A DNA stretch of 64,000 nucleotides, taken from Chryseobacterium oranimense. GTDB lineage: Bacteria; Bacteroidota; Bacteroidia; Flavobacteriales; Weeksellaceae. The stretch is from NCBI RefSeq assembly GCF_900129755.1, contig NZ_FQWT01000004.1:310001-374000 (forward strand). Direction: 5' to 3'. The notes beneath the pieces were generated by a model. The model had not been told where the DNA came from. It was given only the letters and a program-made list of their open reading frames with translations, and ran no database searches. Every line of letters begins with the position of its first letter. Position 1 is the first letter of the stretch. The position numbers were made by a program, and so were the translations under genes. This document shows, one piece after another, positions 1 to 7,269 of the stretch.

Positions 1-225
1 CCGGGTGTGAATAATATGGATATCCAGTTCGGGCAGGCCGCTGTGTTCACTCCTTCGGATTTTGCCTTCCCATCCAATGCTGTGAAAGGAGAAGCGACTC
101 CTAATACGGAAATGACCCTTATTGTAGACGTTGACCTTAATCTTTTGAAAGACCTTCACCACCACGGCTCCGTCCAGGTAATGAATGACCGCAGAAAAGA
201 TCTCTATGAAACCTACCTTAAATAA
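1..225 (+). CDS. Nitrilase / carbon-nitrogen hydrolase family protein, C-terminal fragment
   Basis: The reading frame is open from the first base, so only the C-terminus (about 74 codons) is in the window and the start lies upstream. The visible segment NNMDIQFGQAAVFTPSDFAF, followed by a PNTEMTLIVDVDL stretch and the end DRRKDLYETYLK, matches what I know of the C-terminus of carbon-nitrogen hydrolases. In Bacteroidota these are often fused behind a GNAT acetyltransferase domain; that part cannot be seen here. The family hydrolyses amides or nitriles with a Glu-Lys-Cys triad, but none of the triad falls inside this fragment. The internal GTG at 7 is just a Val codon. The family call is fairly sure; the substrate is unknown. 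Confidence 0.72.
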   Translation, partial: PGVNNMDIQFGQAAVFTPSDFAFPSNAVKGEATPNTEMTLIVDVDLNLLKDLHHHGSVQVMNDRRKDLYETYLK

Positions 226-235
226 CCTTTAAAGA

Positions 236-266
236 AATATCCTGTCCGTTTGGGCAGGATATTTTA
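236..266 (+). terminator. Rho-independent terminator after the nitrilase gene
   Basis: The arms AATATCCTG (236-244) and CAGGATATT (255-263) pair perfectly. TCC/GGG pairing extends the stem inward to a GTTT loop. A short T-rich tail follows. It lies 10 bases after the stop codon. Confidence 0.8.
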
Positions 267-267
267 A

Positions 268-297
268 AATAAAAAAGAGCAGATCGATGCCTGCTCT
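268..297 (-). terminator. Rho-independent terminator for the small Cys-rich peptide gene
   Basis: The arms AGAGCAG (76-82 of the 200s) and CTGCTCT (291-297) pair. Read on the minus strand, the hairpin is followed by six Ts. It sits 23 bases past the stop codon of the 54-residue peptide, which supports that short gene being a real transcription unit. Confidence 0.75.
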
Positions 298-320
298 ATG
301 TTGAAATTGAATTCAGATTT

Positions 321-485
321 TTACAAATACTGAGGGCAAACTACGGCCGGGCATATCAGTCTTGGACATCTAGGTCTTCCGTCGGTAGGGCAGCATTCGT
401 TTGAACAGTTGCCGATAATAATACCGCTTCCGTTAATTCCTTTTAATTGCTCTCTTGAAAGTTTGTTGTTACGTAAATTTTTCAT
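321..485 (-). CDS. Short Cys-rich bacteriocin-like / RiPP-precursor-like peptide (54 aa)
   Basis: This ORF runs from ATG at 485 to TAA at 321. The N-terminus MKNLRNNKLSREQLKGINGS resembles the KLSREQLKxIxG leader seen on many short 'bacteriocin-like' peptides of Chryseobacterium and on GG-type natural-product precursors of Bacteroidota; here the usual GG is GSG. The remaining 30 or so residues hold six Cys (27, 31, 32, 40, 45, 50) and many Pro. A variant -7 box TATCTTTA lies at 525-532, and a clean terminator follows the stop. No maturation enzyme, transporter or immunity gene is next to it: the neighbours are a nitrilase and a cold-shock gene. The ORF and family resemblance are well supported. 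Export, modification and activity are inference. Confidence 0.72.
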   Translation of the reverse strand: MKNLRNNKLSREQLKGINGSGIIIGNCSNECCPTDGRPRCPRLICPAVVCPQYL

Positions 486-678
486 TTTTTAATATTTATA
501 GGTTAGTTTGGAATTTGTAGCTATAAAGATAAAAAAATCCTGTAAATAATATAATTTTTTCTTTGAATTTAAAATAAAATATCTGGCGATTAGCGAAAAA
601 TAATTGAAGAATATATGTTTTTTTTCAACATGTTCTTAAAAATTTATTATCTTCACTAATCAATTTAAATAAAATATA

Positions 679-882
679 ATGACAGGAACAGTAAAATGGT
701 TTAACGAAACAAAAGGTTTTGGTTTTATTACACCAGACGGAGGCGGAAATGATATTTTTTGCCATCATACAGCCATTCAGGCATCAGGCCTTAGATCTTT
801 AAAAGAAGGACAAGCTGTAGAGTTTGACCTTAAGGATGGTAAAAAAGGACCTGAAGCAGACAATGTTAAAGTAGTAGGATAA
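679..882 (+). CDS. Cold-shock protein (CspA family)
   Basis: This 67-residue protein is a single cold-shock domain, the normal family length. RNP1 is KGFGFI (about residues 12-17) and RNP2 is DIFCHH (about 26-31, where DIFVHH is usual). Such proteins bind single-stranded RNA and DNA and melt RNA structure in the cytoplasm during cold or growth transitions. The upstream region from 560 to 678 is very AT-rich and could form the long leader typical of csp mRNAs, but I see no clear regulatory fold. The gene is monocistronic, closed by a strong terminator. The genome may hold several paralogues, so no exact symbol is given. Confidence 0.95.
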   Translation: MTGTVKWFNETKGFGFITPDGGGNDIFCHHTAIQASGLRSLKEGQAVEFDLKDGKKGPEADNVKVVG

Positions 883-907
883 TAGCCTTATTAAGATATT
901 GTTAAAG

Positions 908-934
908 AAAGCTGCCCTTTAAGGCAGCTTTTTT
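908..934 (+). terminator. Rho-independent terminator after the cold-shock gene
   Basis: The arms AAAGCTGCC (908-916) and GGCAGCTTT (923-931) pair perfectly around a CTTTAA loop. The right arm runs into six Ts. Confidence 0.93.
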
Positions 935-1069
935 CATAAACGCATAGATCATTACTTTTCAGTCAGGTTTTTATTACAGAAAGTGAGTTCGGTTACTGTG
1001 AACCAATTTCAAATAAAATAGCAATAGGAACAATTTTTGGAGTAATTTGCAGCAACTATTTAGAAATAT

Positions 1070-2719
1070 ATGTTTGATAAGCAGCAAAGAAAACTGAAAA
1101 GATCGGCCAGACTTATTTCCGTACTCAGTAAATACGGGTTTAAAGATATGCTGGCGAGGATGAATACAGGGAATAAACAGGAACCGGTTTCTGTTGATCC
1201 GGATGAGGTTATTTCTAAAGGAACAGTATATGAAAGGATCAGGCTTGTCCTGGAAGAGCTTGGACCTACATTTGTAAAGCTGGGACAGACGTTCAGCAAC
1301 AGGGAAGACCTTCTTCCGCCAGAGCTTATTCAGGAACTGCAGAAACTTCAGGATAAAGTAGATACCGTGGATATGGACGTTGAAGAAATCCTGGAAAATG
1401 AGTTCAACATATCCGTTAAAGATCATTTTCAGGAAATTCAGAAACAGCCTTTAGCCACTGCCTCGATCGCTCAGGTTTATAAAGCGGTTTTGCTGGATGG
1501 AAGTCCTGTGATCCTTAAACTAAAAAAATCCGATGTACAGGCGGTAATTGAAGATGATTTACTCCTTATAAAAGATCTTGAGAAAATTGTTTCCGCCTAT
1601 TCTGAAATTGGAGAAAAACTTAATCTGAAACAGGCTATTTCCACTTTCGAAAAATCTTTGCTGGAAGAAGTTTCCTTAGTCAATGAAAAAGAAAATATCC
1701 TGCATTTTGCCCGGAATTTTAAAAATAATAAAGAAACCTATGTTCCCAAAATCTATGAAGAATATTCCAACAACAATATTCTCTGCATGGAATTTATCGA
1801 CGGGATCAAAGTAACTGATAAAACTGCTCTTTTAGCCCATAATATTGACCCTGTAAAAGTGTCCGAAGTAGGATTAAGGCTGTTTGTGTCCCAGATCCTG
1901 GACTATGGATTTTTCCATGCTGATCCGCATGCCGGTAATATTCTGGTAAAAAAAGACGGGAAAATAGTTTTCATTGATTTTGGTGCCGTAGGAAAGATCC
2001 AGCCGAACGATAAGGAAATCCTTGAAAGTCTTATTGTAAGCTTTGTGGCTAAAAATTCACATAAGATTGTACGCTATCTTAAAAAAATGGCAGTCAGTTA
2101 CGAAATTCCTGATGAAAGAAGATTTGAAAACGATGTGGAAGACATTCTGAACTTCGTACACAGTTCATCTCTGCAGGATATCAACGTTCAGGTCATCATC
2201 AATAAAATGAAAGATATTCTGAAGGACAACAGGCTCCATATGCCGGATTATTTTTATCTTTTATTTAAAGGAATAAGCCTTATAGAAGGCGTTGGAAGAA
2301 CGATCAACCCGGATCTGGATATCGTGAAGAGTCTTCATCCTTACACCAGGAAAATCCTGACCAAAAAGATCAAACCCAAAAATCTTTTAAAAACAGGAAT
2401 GGACAGGATGATGAATTTCACAGATAATGTAGATGAAATTCCCAAAGAGCTCAGATCCGTACTTCAGAAACTGGATGACAACAAATTCACGGTTTCCAGC
2501 GAGATTAAAAATATTGAAAAAACCAACCAGCTGATCAAATCAAGTGTGGTCAATTTAATTCTGGCTATGATTTTGGGAGCCAATATCATTGCTACAGCCA
2601 TTGTTTTTGTTTCAGAATCCGGCCCAAGGATCGGGGAATTGTCTTTGGTTGCGGTTTTAGGCTTTGTATTTTCCGTTATATTGGTTTTAGTGCTTTTACT
2701 GAGAGTGACGAGGAAATAA
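1070..2719 (+). CDS. ABC1/AarF/UbiB atypical kinase family protein
   Basis: This 549-residue protein has the hallmarks of the UbiB/ABC1/COQ8 family. They are the KxGQ motif in VKLGQTFSNRED (about 69-80), an Ala-rich ATP loop ATASIAQVYKA (about 129-139), the lysine of VILKLKK, HADPHAGNIL (about 283-292) and IDFGAVG (about 301-307). Two hydrophobic helices close the C-terminus (about 495-517 and 523-545). Family members are membrane-bound atypical kinases or ATPases tied to isoprenoid-quinone biosynthesis. Flavobacteria make menaquinone, so a strict ubiquinone role is not expected, and no quinone gene is adjacent. The start ATG is preceded by an AT-rich leader with no Shine-Dalgarno sequence. 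Family certain, substrate unknown. Confidence 0.92.
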   Translation: MFDKQQRKLKRSARLISVLSKYGFKDMLARMNTGNKQEPVSVDPDEVISKGTVYERIRLVLEELGPTFVKLGQTFSNREDLLPPELIQELQKLQDKVDTVDMDVEEILENEFNISVKDHFQEIQKQPLATASIAQVYKAVLLDGSPVILKLKKSDVQAVIEDDLLLIKDLEKIVSAYSEIGEKLNLKQAISTFEKSLLEEVSLVNEKENILHFARNFKNNKETYVPKIYEEYSNNNILCMEFIDGIKVTDKTALLAHNIDPVKVSEVGLRLFVSQILDYGFFHADPHAGNILVKKDGKIVFIDFGAVGKIQPNDKEILESLIVSFVAKNSHKIVRYLKKMAVSYEIPDERRFENDVEDILNFVHSSSLQDINVQVIINKMKDILKDNRLHMPDYFYLLFKGISLIEGVGRTINPDLDIVKSLHPYTRKILTKKIKPKNLLKTGMDRMMNFTDNVDEIPKELRSVLQKLDDNKFTVSSEIKNIEKTNQLIKSSVVNLILAMILGANIIATAIVFVSESGPRIGELSLVAVLGFVFSVILVLVLLLRVTRK

Positions 2720-2724
2720 GAAGT

Positions 2725-2900
2725 GGTTTCGGGTTTTGGGTTACGAGTTCCGAGTTTCGGGTATTGAGTTCCGGGATAAAGGATACAGAACTTAGTTTAG
2801 GCTAATGAAATGAAGAATTGTAATTTTCACAACTAATTCTATCTCGCACCTCGCACCTTGAACCTCGTAATTCGAAACCCGAAACTCGAAACTCGAAACC
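2725..2900. repeat. Degenerate GTTTCGAG-type intergenic repeat, two opposed arms
   Basis: Bases 2725-2776 hold tandem variants of GTTTCGGG / GAGTTCCG / GAGTTTCGG. Bases 2842-2900 hold the reverse-complement style (CTCGCACC, CTCGTAATTCG, CCCGAAACTCGAAACTCG). The two arms could fold on each other imperfectly. Similar blocks recur at 5601-5744, 30984-31137, 33712-33766 and 52985-53030. No ORF or mobility gene is associated. It ends 13 bases before the helicase -7 box. Confidence 0.7.
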
Positions 2901-2913
2901 AAATTTAAATACC

Positions 2914-2921
2914 TATCTTTG
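2914..2921 (+). promoter_or_regulatory. -7 box of the DEAD-box helicase promoter (near-leaderless)
   Basis: TATCTTTG matches the Bacteroidota TAnnTTTG consensus and ends only 4 bases before the helicase ATG. No good TTG is seen at -33. If this is the box used, the mRNA starts at or just before the AUG. Confidence 0.6.
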
Positions 2922-2925
2922 CACC

Positions 2926-4278
2926 ATGGAAAAACTCACTTTTGCGGATTTTGACCTGCCGGTTAAAATTCTTGATGTTTTAGCGGATCTGGAATTGTTC
3001 GAACCTACACCGATTCAGGAAAAAAGCCTTGGGCCTATACTTTCCGGAAGAGATGTGATGGGCATTGCGCAAACCGGAACCGGAAAAACATTAGCCTATC
3101 TTCTGCCCGTTCTTAAAACATGGAAATACAACAAAACAGGGAATCCTACTGTCTTGATCCTTGTTCCTACAAGAGAACTGGTGGTACAGGTTGCTGAAAT
3201 TGTTGAGAAGCTGACAGAAAATATAACCGCAAGGGTGATCGGAATATATGGCGGGAAAAATATCAATACCCAGAAACTCTTATTTAATGACGGATGCGAT
3301 ATCCTGGTAGGAACTCCGGGAAGGGTAATGGACCTTGCCATTGATAATGCGATTTCATTGAAAGAAGTGCAGAAGCTGATCATTGATGAGTTTGATGAAA
3401 TGCTGAACCTTGGTTTCAGGCCGCAGCTTACCCACATTTTCGAAATGATGAAGCCGAAGAGACAGAATATTCTTTTCTCTGCTACCATGACGGAAGCTGT
3501 GGATGAGATGCTGGACCAATACTTTGCCAGTCCCGTGGAAATTTCCTTGGCAAAATCCGGAACACCTCTTGAAAAAATAGAACAGACCGGTTATAAAGTT
3601 GAAAACTTTAATACCAAGATCAATCTTCTTGAACATTTACTGAAGAACAACGAAGACATGTCCAAGGTGCTGATCTTCACCAATAATAAAAAGAATTCTG
3701 ATCTTCTGTTTGCTAAAATTGATGAGCTTTTCCCTGAACAGTTTGATGTGATTCACTCAAACAAATCTCAGAATTACAGGCTTAAAGCCATGAAAAGATT
3801 TGAAAATGAAGAGATCAGAGGACTGATTACTACCGACGTAATGGCCAGAGGTCTTGATATTTCAAATATTACCCACGTCATCAATTTTGAGACTCCTGAA
3901 ATCCCTGAACAGTACATCCACAGAATAGGAAGAACGGGTAGAGCGGATAAAGATGGTAAAGCGGTTACTTTCGTGACTAAAAAAGAAGAAGCTTCCATTC
4001 TTGATATCGAGCTGTTAATGGACAAAGACCTTAAGTTTGCCGATTTCCCTGCAGAAGTGAAAATTAACCCTAAAAAGATCGCTTCTGAAGAGGATGTGGT
4101 GATCATGAAAAATCCTGCACAGGTAAAGCTGAATGAAGGAGGAGCTGCATTTCATGAGAAGAAGGACAAGAATAAAAAAGAAAACTGGGGCGGACCATCC
4201 AAAAGAAAAGCTCCCAAAAAATTCGGAGCGAACAGGGCCCAGCAGAAAGCCATATCGAAATCTAAAAGAAAGAAATAA
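2926..4278 (+). CDS. DEAD-box family ATP-dependent RNA helicase
   Basis: This 450-residue protein has all helicase core motifs. They are the Q motif FEPTPIQ (about 25-31), motif I AQTGTGKT (48-55), Ia PTREL (81-85), motif II DEFD (154-157), motif III SAT (about 185), V TDVMARGLDI and VI HRIGRTGR (about 332-339). A Lys-rich, low-complexity tail (about 400-450) probably binds RNA. Motif II reads DEFD instead of DEAD; the catalytic D-E and final D are kept, so activity is expected. Such helicases remodel RNA in ribosome assembly, decay or cold growth. The start is set by the -7 box 4 bases upstream. Which E. coli-style class (RhlE, DeaD, SrmB) it matches cannot be decided here. Confidence 0.95.
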   Translation: MEKLTFADFDLPVKILDVLADLELFEPTPIQEKSLGPILSGRDVMGIAQTGTGKTLAYLLPVLKTWKYNKTGNPTVLILVPTRELVVQVAEIVEKLTENITARVIGIYGGKNINTQKLLFNDGCDILVGTPGRVMDLAIDNAISLKEVQKLIIDEFDEMLNLGFRPQLTHIFEMMKPKRQNILFSATMTEAVDEMLDQYFASPVEISLAKSGTPLEKIEQTGYKVENFNTKINLLEHLLKNNEDMSKVLIFTNNKKNSDLLFAKIDELFPEQFDVIHSNKSQNYRLKAMKRFENEEIRGLITTDVMARGLDISNITHVINFETPEIPEQYIHRIGRTGRADKDGKAVTFVTKKEEASILDIELLMDKDLKFADFPAEVKINPKKIASEEDVVIMKNPAQVKLNEGGAAFHEKKDKNKKENWGGPSKRKAPKKFGANRAQQKAISKSKRKK

Positions 4279-4280
4279 AA

Positions 4281-4304
4281 AAATCCCGTTAAGGGATTTT
4301 TTTG
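4281..4304. terminator. Terminator between the helicase and the convergent SGNH gene
   Basis: The arms AAATCCC (4281-4287) and GGGATTT (4293-4299) pair around a GTTAA loop, with a run of Ts on the plus strand. As run on both sides, so it may also serve the minus-strand SGNH hydrolase ending at 4314. Confidence 0.88.
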
Positions 4305-4313
4305 TTATAAATA

Positions 4314-4970
4314 TTATTTCATATAAGGTTTCATTACCTTCGCCCAGACGGCATATCCTTCCGGAGTCAGGTGAAGCATATCTTCCACAAAAAGGTCTCT
4401 TCTTACATTTCCGCTGGCATCCTCCATCGCTTTTGTAATATCAATGAATTCGGCATTAGGCTCTTTTTTCATGAAAGCGGCAATTTTTTTATTCGTTTCC
4501 TTCATCTTTGGCCAAAGAATTTCGCGGCTTGGCGAATATTTTATGGAAATAAAATCGACCTCGATATTGGGGAATCTTTCACGGATCTTTTTATAGAATG
4601 TTTTAAATCTGTTGACCACTACCTTGGCTTTCAGGTCATGATTATCCGCAAAATCATTATCACCACAGTAGATAATGATCTGTTTAGGCTGGTAGGGGCT
4701 TAAAAGATCATCTGAAAAGTAATTCAGGTCTGTTAATCTTGATCCTCCGAAACCTCTGTTGATGATTGTTTTTCCGGGGAAATAGCTGGCGACATCCGTC
4801 CATTTGGTGAAGGAGGAGCTTCCAATCAATAAGATAGCATCTTTAGGCGGTGGATTGTCCTGATCAGCTTTTTTGAAATTCTGAATGTCCTGCCAGAACA
4901 TCGGTTTTTTGTCCTGTGAAAAGGATAGGGTGAAATACAGCAACAGGAATGCTGAAAGAATCTTCTTCAT
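4314..4970 (-). CDS. Secreted SGNH/GDSL-type hydrolase
   Basis: The protein is 218 residues long. I chose ATG at 4970 over an upstream TTG because the signal peptide MKKILSAFLLLYFTLSFSQ begins there. SGNH block I is IGSSSF (the nucleophile is probably Ser52), block II GFGGSRL (about 77-83), block III YCGDND (about 102-107), and block V DMLHLTPEGY (about 197-206) supplies the Asp and His. This family of lipases/acylesterases often deacetylates carbohydrates or hydrolyses lipid esters. The N-terminal signal puts it in the periplasm or outside, without a lipobox. The neighbours (helicase, lipoprotein) do not suggest a substrate. Fold confident, substrate unknown. Confidence 0.9.
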   Translation of the reverse strand: MKKILSAFLLLYFTLSFSQDKKPMFWQDIQNFKKADQDNPPPKDAILLIGSSSFTKWTDVASYFPGKTIINRGFGGSRLTDLNYFSDDLLSPYQPKQIIIYCGDNDFADNHDLKAKVVVNRFKTFYKKIRERFPNIEVDFISIKYSPSREILWPKMKETNKKIAAFMKKEPNAEFIDITKAMEDASGNVRRDLFVEDMLHLTPEGYAVWAKVMKPYMK

Positions 4971-5001
4971 TGTAATCAATTTTAAATATCTTATAAATGT
5001 A

Positions 5002-5029
5002 ATAAAAAACTCCCGATAAAATCGAGAGT
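5002..5029 (-). terminator. Terminator downstream of the lipocalin-like lipoprotein gene
   Basis: The arms 5009-5017 and 5021-5029 (ACTCCCGAT and ATCGAGAGT) pair with one mismatch. Seen on the minus strand, six Ts follow. It lies 7 bases past the stop at 5036. Confidence 0.75.
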
Positions 5030-5035
5030 CTGTAT

Positions 5036-5497
5036 TTATCTTTTGTAGCTAACGTAGGTCAGATCGGCAACACCATCACCATCCTCATCAAAAGAACTGA
5101 ATAACTGTGCCAGTTTCAGATCATGGCTGGTAAGCACTTCCACTCTGTACCATCTTTCAGTATCATTGTCATTTTTTATACTTAGCAGTTTAGACTCTTC
5201 AGTGTAAGTATACTTACCTTCAGTTTTTCCTGCCAGCTGGCACTCAAGACCAACTTCGGAATAGTAGGTAAAGCTTGTATAATAATCACTTCTGAAATGC
5301 AGAATGTTTTTAGCCTCACAGTCAGAAGGTGTTTGGGTCTTAATTACTGTTTTATTGTCCTTTCCGGAAATAGTTTCTATTTTGCTCACCTTCCAGTCTC
5401 CGCTCATCATTTCTAATTCATAAGCTTCGATATTGTCATCTTTACAGGAAGTTAGGGTCAAAGCAGAAAAGGCAAATAAAAGTAGCTGTTTTTTCAT
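5036..5497 (-). CDS. Lipoprotein, lipocalin-like, with a Ca-binding-like loop near the C-terminus
   Basis: The protein is 153 residues long from ATG at 5497; a GTG two codons upstream is a weaker choice. MKKQLLLFAFSALTLTSC ends in a lipobox with Cys18. The segment SGDWKVSKIE followed by alternating strands and KYTYTEESKLLSI resembles the lipocalin-like lipoproteins common in Bacteroidota. Near the C-terminus, DEDGDGVAD has the spacing of an EF-hand or thrombospondin-type calcium loop. The protein is probably anchored in a membrane facing the periplasm or the surface. No partner gene is visible: the upstream neighbour is the aldehyde reductase across a repeat. Function unknown. Confidence 0.82.
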   Translation of the reverse strand: MKKQLLLFAFSALTLTSCKDDNIEAYELEMMSGDWKVSKIETISGKDNKTVIKTQTPSDCEAKNILHFRSDYYTSFTYYSEVGLECQLAGKTEGKYTYTEESKLLSIKNDNDTERWYRVEVLTSHDLKLAQLFSSFDEDGDGVADLTYVSYKR

Positions 5498-5600
5498 TTT
5501 CACAAATTTAAGAATATGCTAAAATATAAATAAATTTGAAATATCTGCAATGAAATCCAGCTTTTTTAAACGAATGTTTATAAATAAAAGAATTTTATAG

Positions 5601-5744
5601 GGATTGGGATGCGAGGTTCAGGTTTCGTATTGCAAATTTCAGGTTTTGAAAACCGAATAATAAACTTTCAGGCCCGGAAATTAAACTTTCATACTCGAAT
5701 CTCGAATCTCGAATTTCGAAACCCGTACCCCGCATCCCGAAACT
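5601..5744. repeat. Degenerate GTTTCGAG-type intergenic repeat, two opposed arms
   Basis: The first arm (about 5601-5655) has GATGCGAGGTTCAGGTTTCG. The second (about 5690-5744) has three CTCGAATCTCGAA-like units, then CGAAACCCG and GCATCCCGAAACTC. This is the same family as 2725-2900, again with opposed orientation. A possible reading frame inside it (5609-5830) only reflects the repeat. Confidence 0.68.
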
Positions 5745-6908
5745 CTAATAACTCATCTCCACAATTTTATAAGCATCCTGAGGCGTCAGTTTTTTGTATT
5801 CACCAAGGCCTGACCAGTTTCTGTCCGTAAATGCTTTTTCCACTCTTTCTGCAGTTCCTTTATAGTCTTCCGTATATTCCGAAAGTTTGGTTTTAATGTT
5901 GAGACTATGGAAAAATTCCTCCATCTTTTTAATTCCTTGTTCTGCTTTTTCTTCTACTGTTCCGTCTTTAATTCCCCATACTCTTTCAGCATACTGGGCC
6001 AGTTTTCCTTTCTTTGTCTCAAAATTATAACGGTAATGGGACGGGGCTATAACAGCTAAAGTCCTTGCGTGGTCAATTCCGAAATAAGCGGTCAGTTCAT
6101 GGCCCATGGCATGTACGGCCCAGTCTGTGATCACTCCTTTCTGGATAAGCCCGTTAAGAGCCATTGTACAGCACCACATGAAATTCCCGGCAGCATCATA
6201 ATCAAAATCATCAGCCAAAACCTTAGGAGCTGTTTCCTGGAGGCTGATCAGAATACTTTCTGCAATTCTTTCCTGAAGATCGGCAGAAGAGGGAGCGGTC
6301 ATATACTGTTCCAGAACGTGGGTGTAAGCATCGGTAATCCCGTTCACAATCTGGTTTTTAGGAATCGTTCTGATCACTTCCGGATCCAGAACAGAAAACT
6401 GTGGAAAAAGCCCCGGACCGCCGGAAGAAAGCTTTTCATTGGTTTCTCTTCTTGATATTACATAACCTGAATTCATTTCAGAGCCGGTTGCAGGCAAAGT
6501 CAGGATACTTCCGAAAGGCATTCCTTCACCTTCAAACGTTCTTACTGAATTTCTAAGGATATCCCATGGTTCACCTTCATAATGAGCAGCTGCTGAAAGA
6601 AATTTGGTTCCGTCAATAACAGATCCTCCGCCTACAGCCAGAAGGTAATTGATGTTTTTTTCTTTGATAAAGCTTAGGGCATCCAGCAGTACTTCATATT
6701 CAGGATTGGCAGGAACACCACCAAATTCATATAATTCATGATCTTTCAGAGCTTCTTTTACCTGATCGTAAACACCATTGTTTTTGATGCTTCCGCCCCC
6801 GTAGATCATTAATATTCTGGCATCTTTTGGGACTTCACGGGAAATTTTAGCGATTTCACCTTTTCCAAAAAGTATTTTTGTAGGATTTTTGAATTCGAAA
6901 TTAAGCAT
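5745..6908 (-). CDS. yqhD: Iron/zinc-containing alcohol dehydrogenase, YqhD-type NADPH-dependent aldehyde reductase
   Basis: The protein is 387 residues long from ATG at 6908, exactly the length I know for E. coli YqhD, and it matches along its whole length. GGGS (37-40) and GGGSVIDGTK (93-102) bind NADPH. Asp193, His197 (TDAYTH), His266 and His280 (GIDHARTLA) match the four metal ligands with one residue of offset. The enzyme reduces short-chain aldehydes, including those from lipid peroxidation or sugar breakdown, in the cytoplasm. A longer start at 6947 is rejected because a -7 box lies inside that extension. It stands alone, between a repeat block and non-coding DNA. The symbol is by homology. 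Confidence 0.92.
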   Translation of the reverse strand: MLNFEFKNPTKILFGKGEIAKISREVPKDARILMIYGGGSIKNNGVYDQVKEALKDHELYEFGGVPANPEYEVLLDALSFIKEKNINYLLAVGGGSVIDGTKFLSAAAHYEGEPWDILRNSVRTFEGEGMPFGSILTLPATGSEMNSGYVISRRETNEKLSSGGPGLFPQFSVLDPEVIRTIPKNQIVNGITDAYTHVLEQYMTAPSSADLQERIAESILISLQETAPKVLADDFDYDAAGNFMWCCTMALNGLIQKGVITDWAVHAMGHELTAYFGIDHARTLAVIAPSHYRYNFETKKGKLAQYAERVWGIKDGTVEEKAEQGIKKMEEFFHSLNIKTKLSEYTEDYKGTAERVEKAFTDRNWSGLGEYKKLTPQDAYKIVEMSY

Positions 6909-6928
6909 TGTTCTAAATTTATTTGATT

Positions 6929-6936
6929 CAAATTTA
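6929..6936 (-). promoter_or_regulatory. -7 box upstream of the YqhD-type reductase
   Basis: On the minus strand this reads TAAATTTG, a perfect TAnnTTTG, 20 bases before the ATG at 6908. No TTG stands at the expected -33 distance. Confidence 0.5.
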
Positions 6937-7084
6937 CGCAATGCCATACAAAAACTGAGTTAATGAAATTTTAAAATTCCTATCAAAGTGTTTTATAATA
7001 ACAATATAAATTTCATTAGCTTGTCTTGATAATATTTTTGTATAAAGAGCTTTAGGAATTATTTTAGGCTAGAGAATTTTTTTA

Positions 7085-7225
7085 AACGCAAAGATGATGT
7101 TTCATCCTATACATTTTAAGAAAGCAAAGAGGAGAATCAACAAAGTTGATTCGATGAAGCAGTTTATTAAAAATACTACAAAAAATCTGCGTAATCTGCC
7201 CAATCAGCGAGAGAATTAAATAGAA
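7085..7225. repeat. Dispersed non-coding repeat with small hairpins (AACGCAAAG ... ATCTGCGTAATCTGC type)
   Basis: The gap from 6937 to 7269 contains no convincing gene. It holds AAACGCAAAGATGATG, AAAGCAAAGAGGAG and ATCTGCGTAATCTGCCC, a word set I recall as recurrent in flavobacterial intergenic DNA. It also holds a perfect hairpin GAATCAAC/GTTGATTC (7134-7152). A related word (GATCTGAGCAATCTGTGCG) occurs at 11143-11161. An isolated plus-strand TATTTTTG near 7033 faces this block. Confidence 0.45.
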
Positions 7226-7269
7226 AATAAAGATATACTTTCTGTTTTTTTTAATAAAACAACTCCCTC

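Noticed and set aside
974..1426. Minus-strand frame over the ABC1/UbiB gene
   Set aside because: It lies wholly antisense to a well-supported gene and has no recognisable motifs.
5690..5744. CRISPR array from repeated CTCGAATCTCGAA units
   Set aside because: Units are 7-14 bases, directly adjacent and degenerate, with no spacers and no cas genes.
5609..5830. 73-codon plus-strand frame near 5.6 kb
   Set aside because: It consists of the degenerate repeat plus antisense of the YqhD-type reductase.
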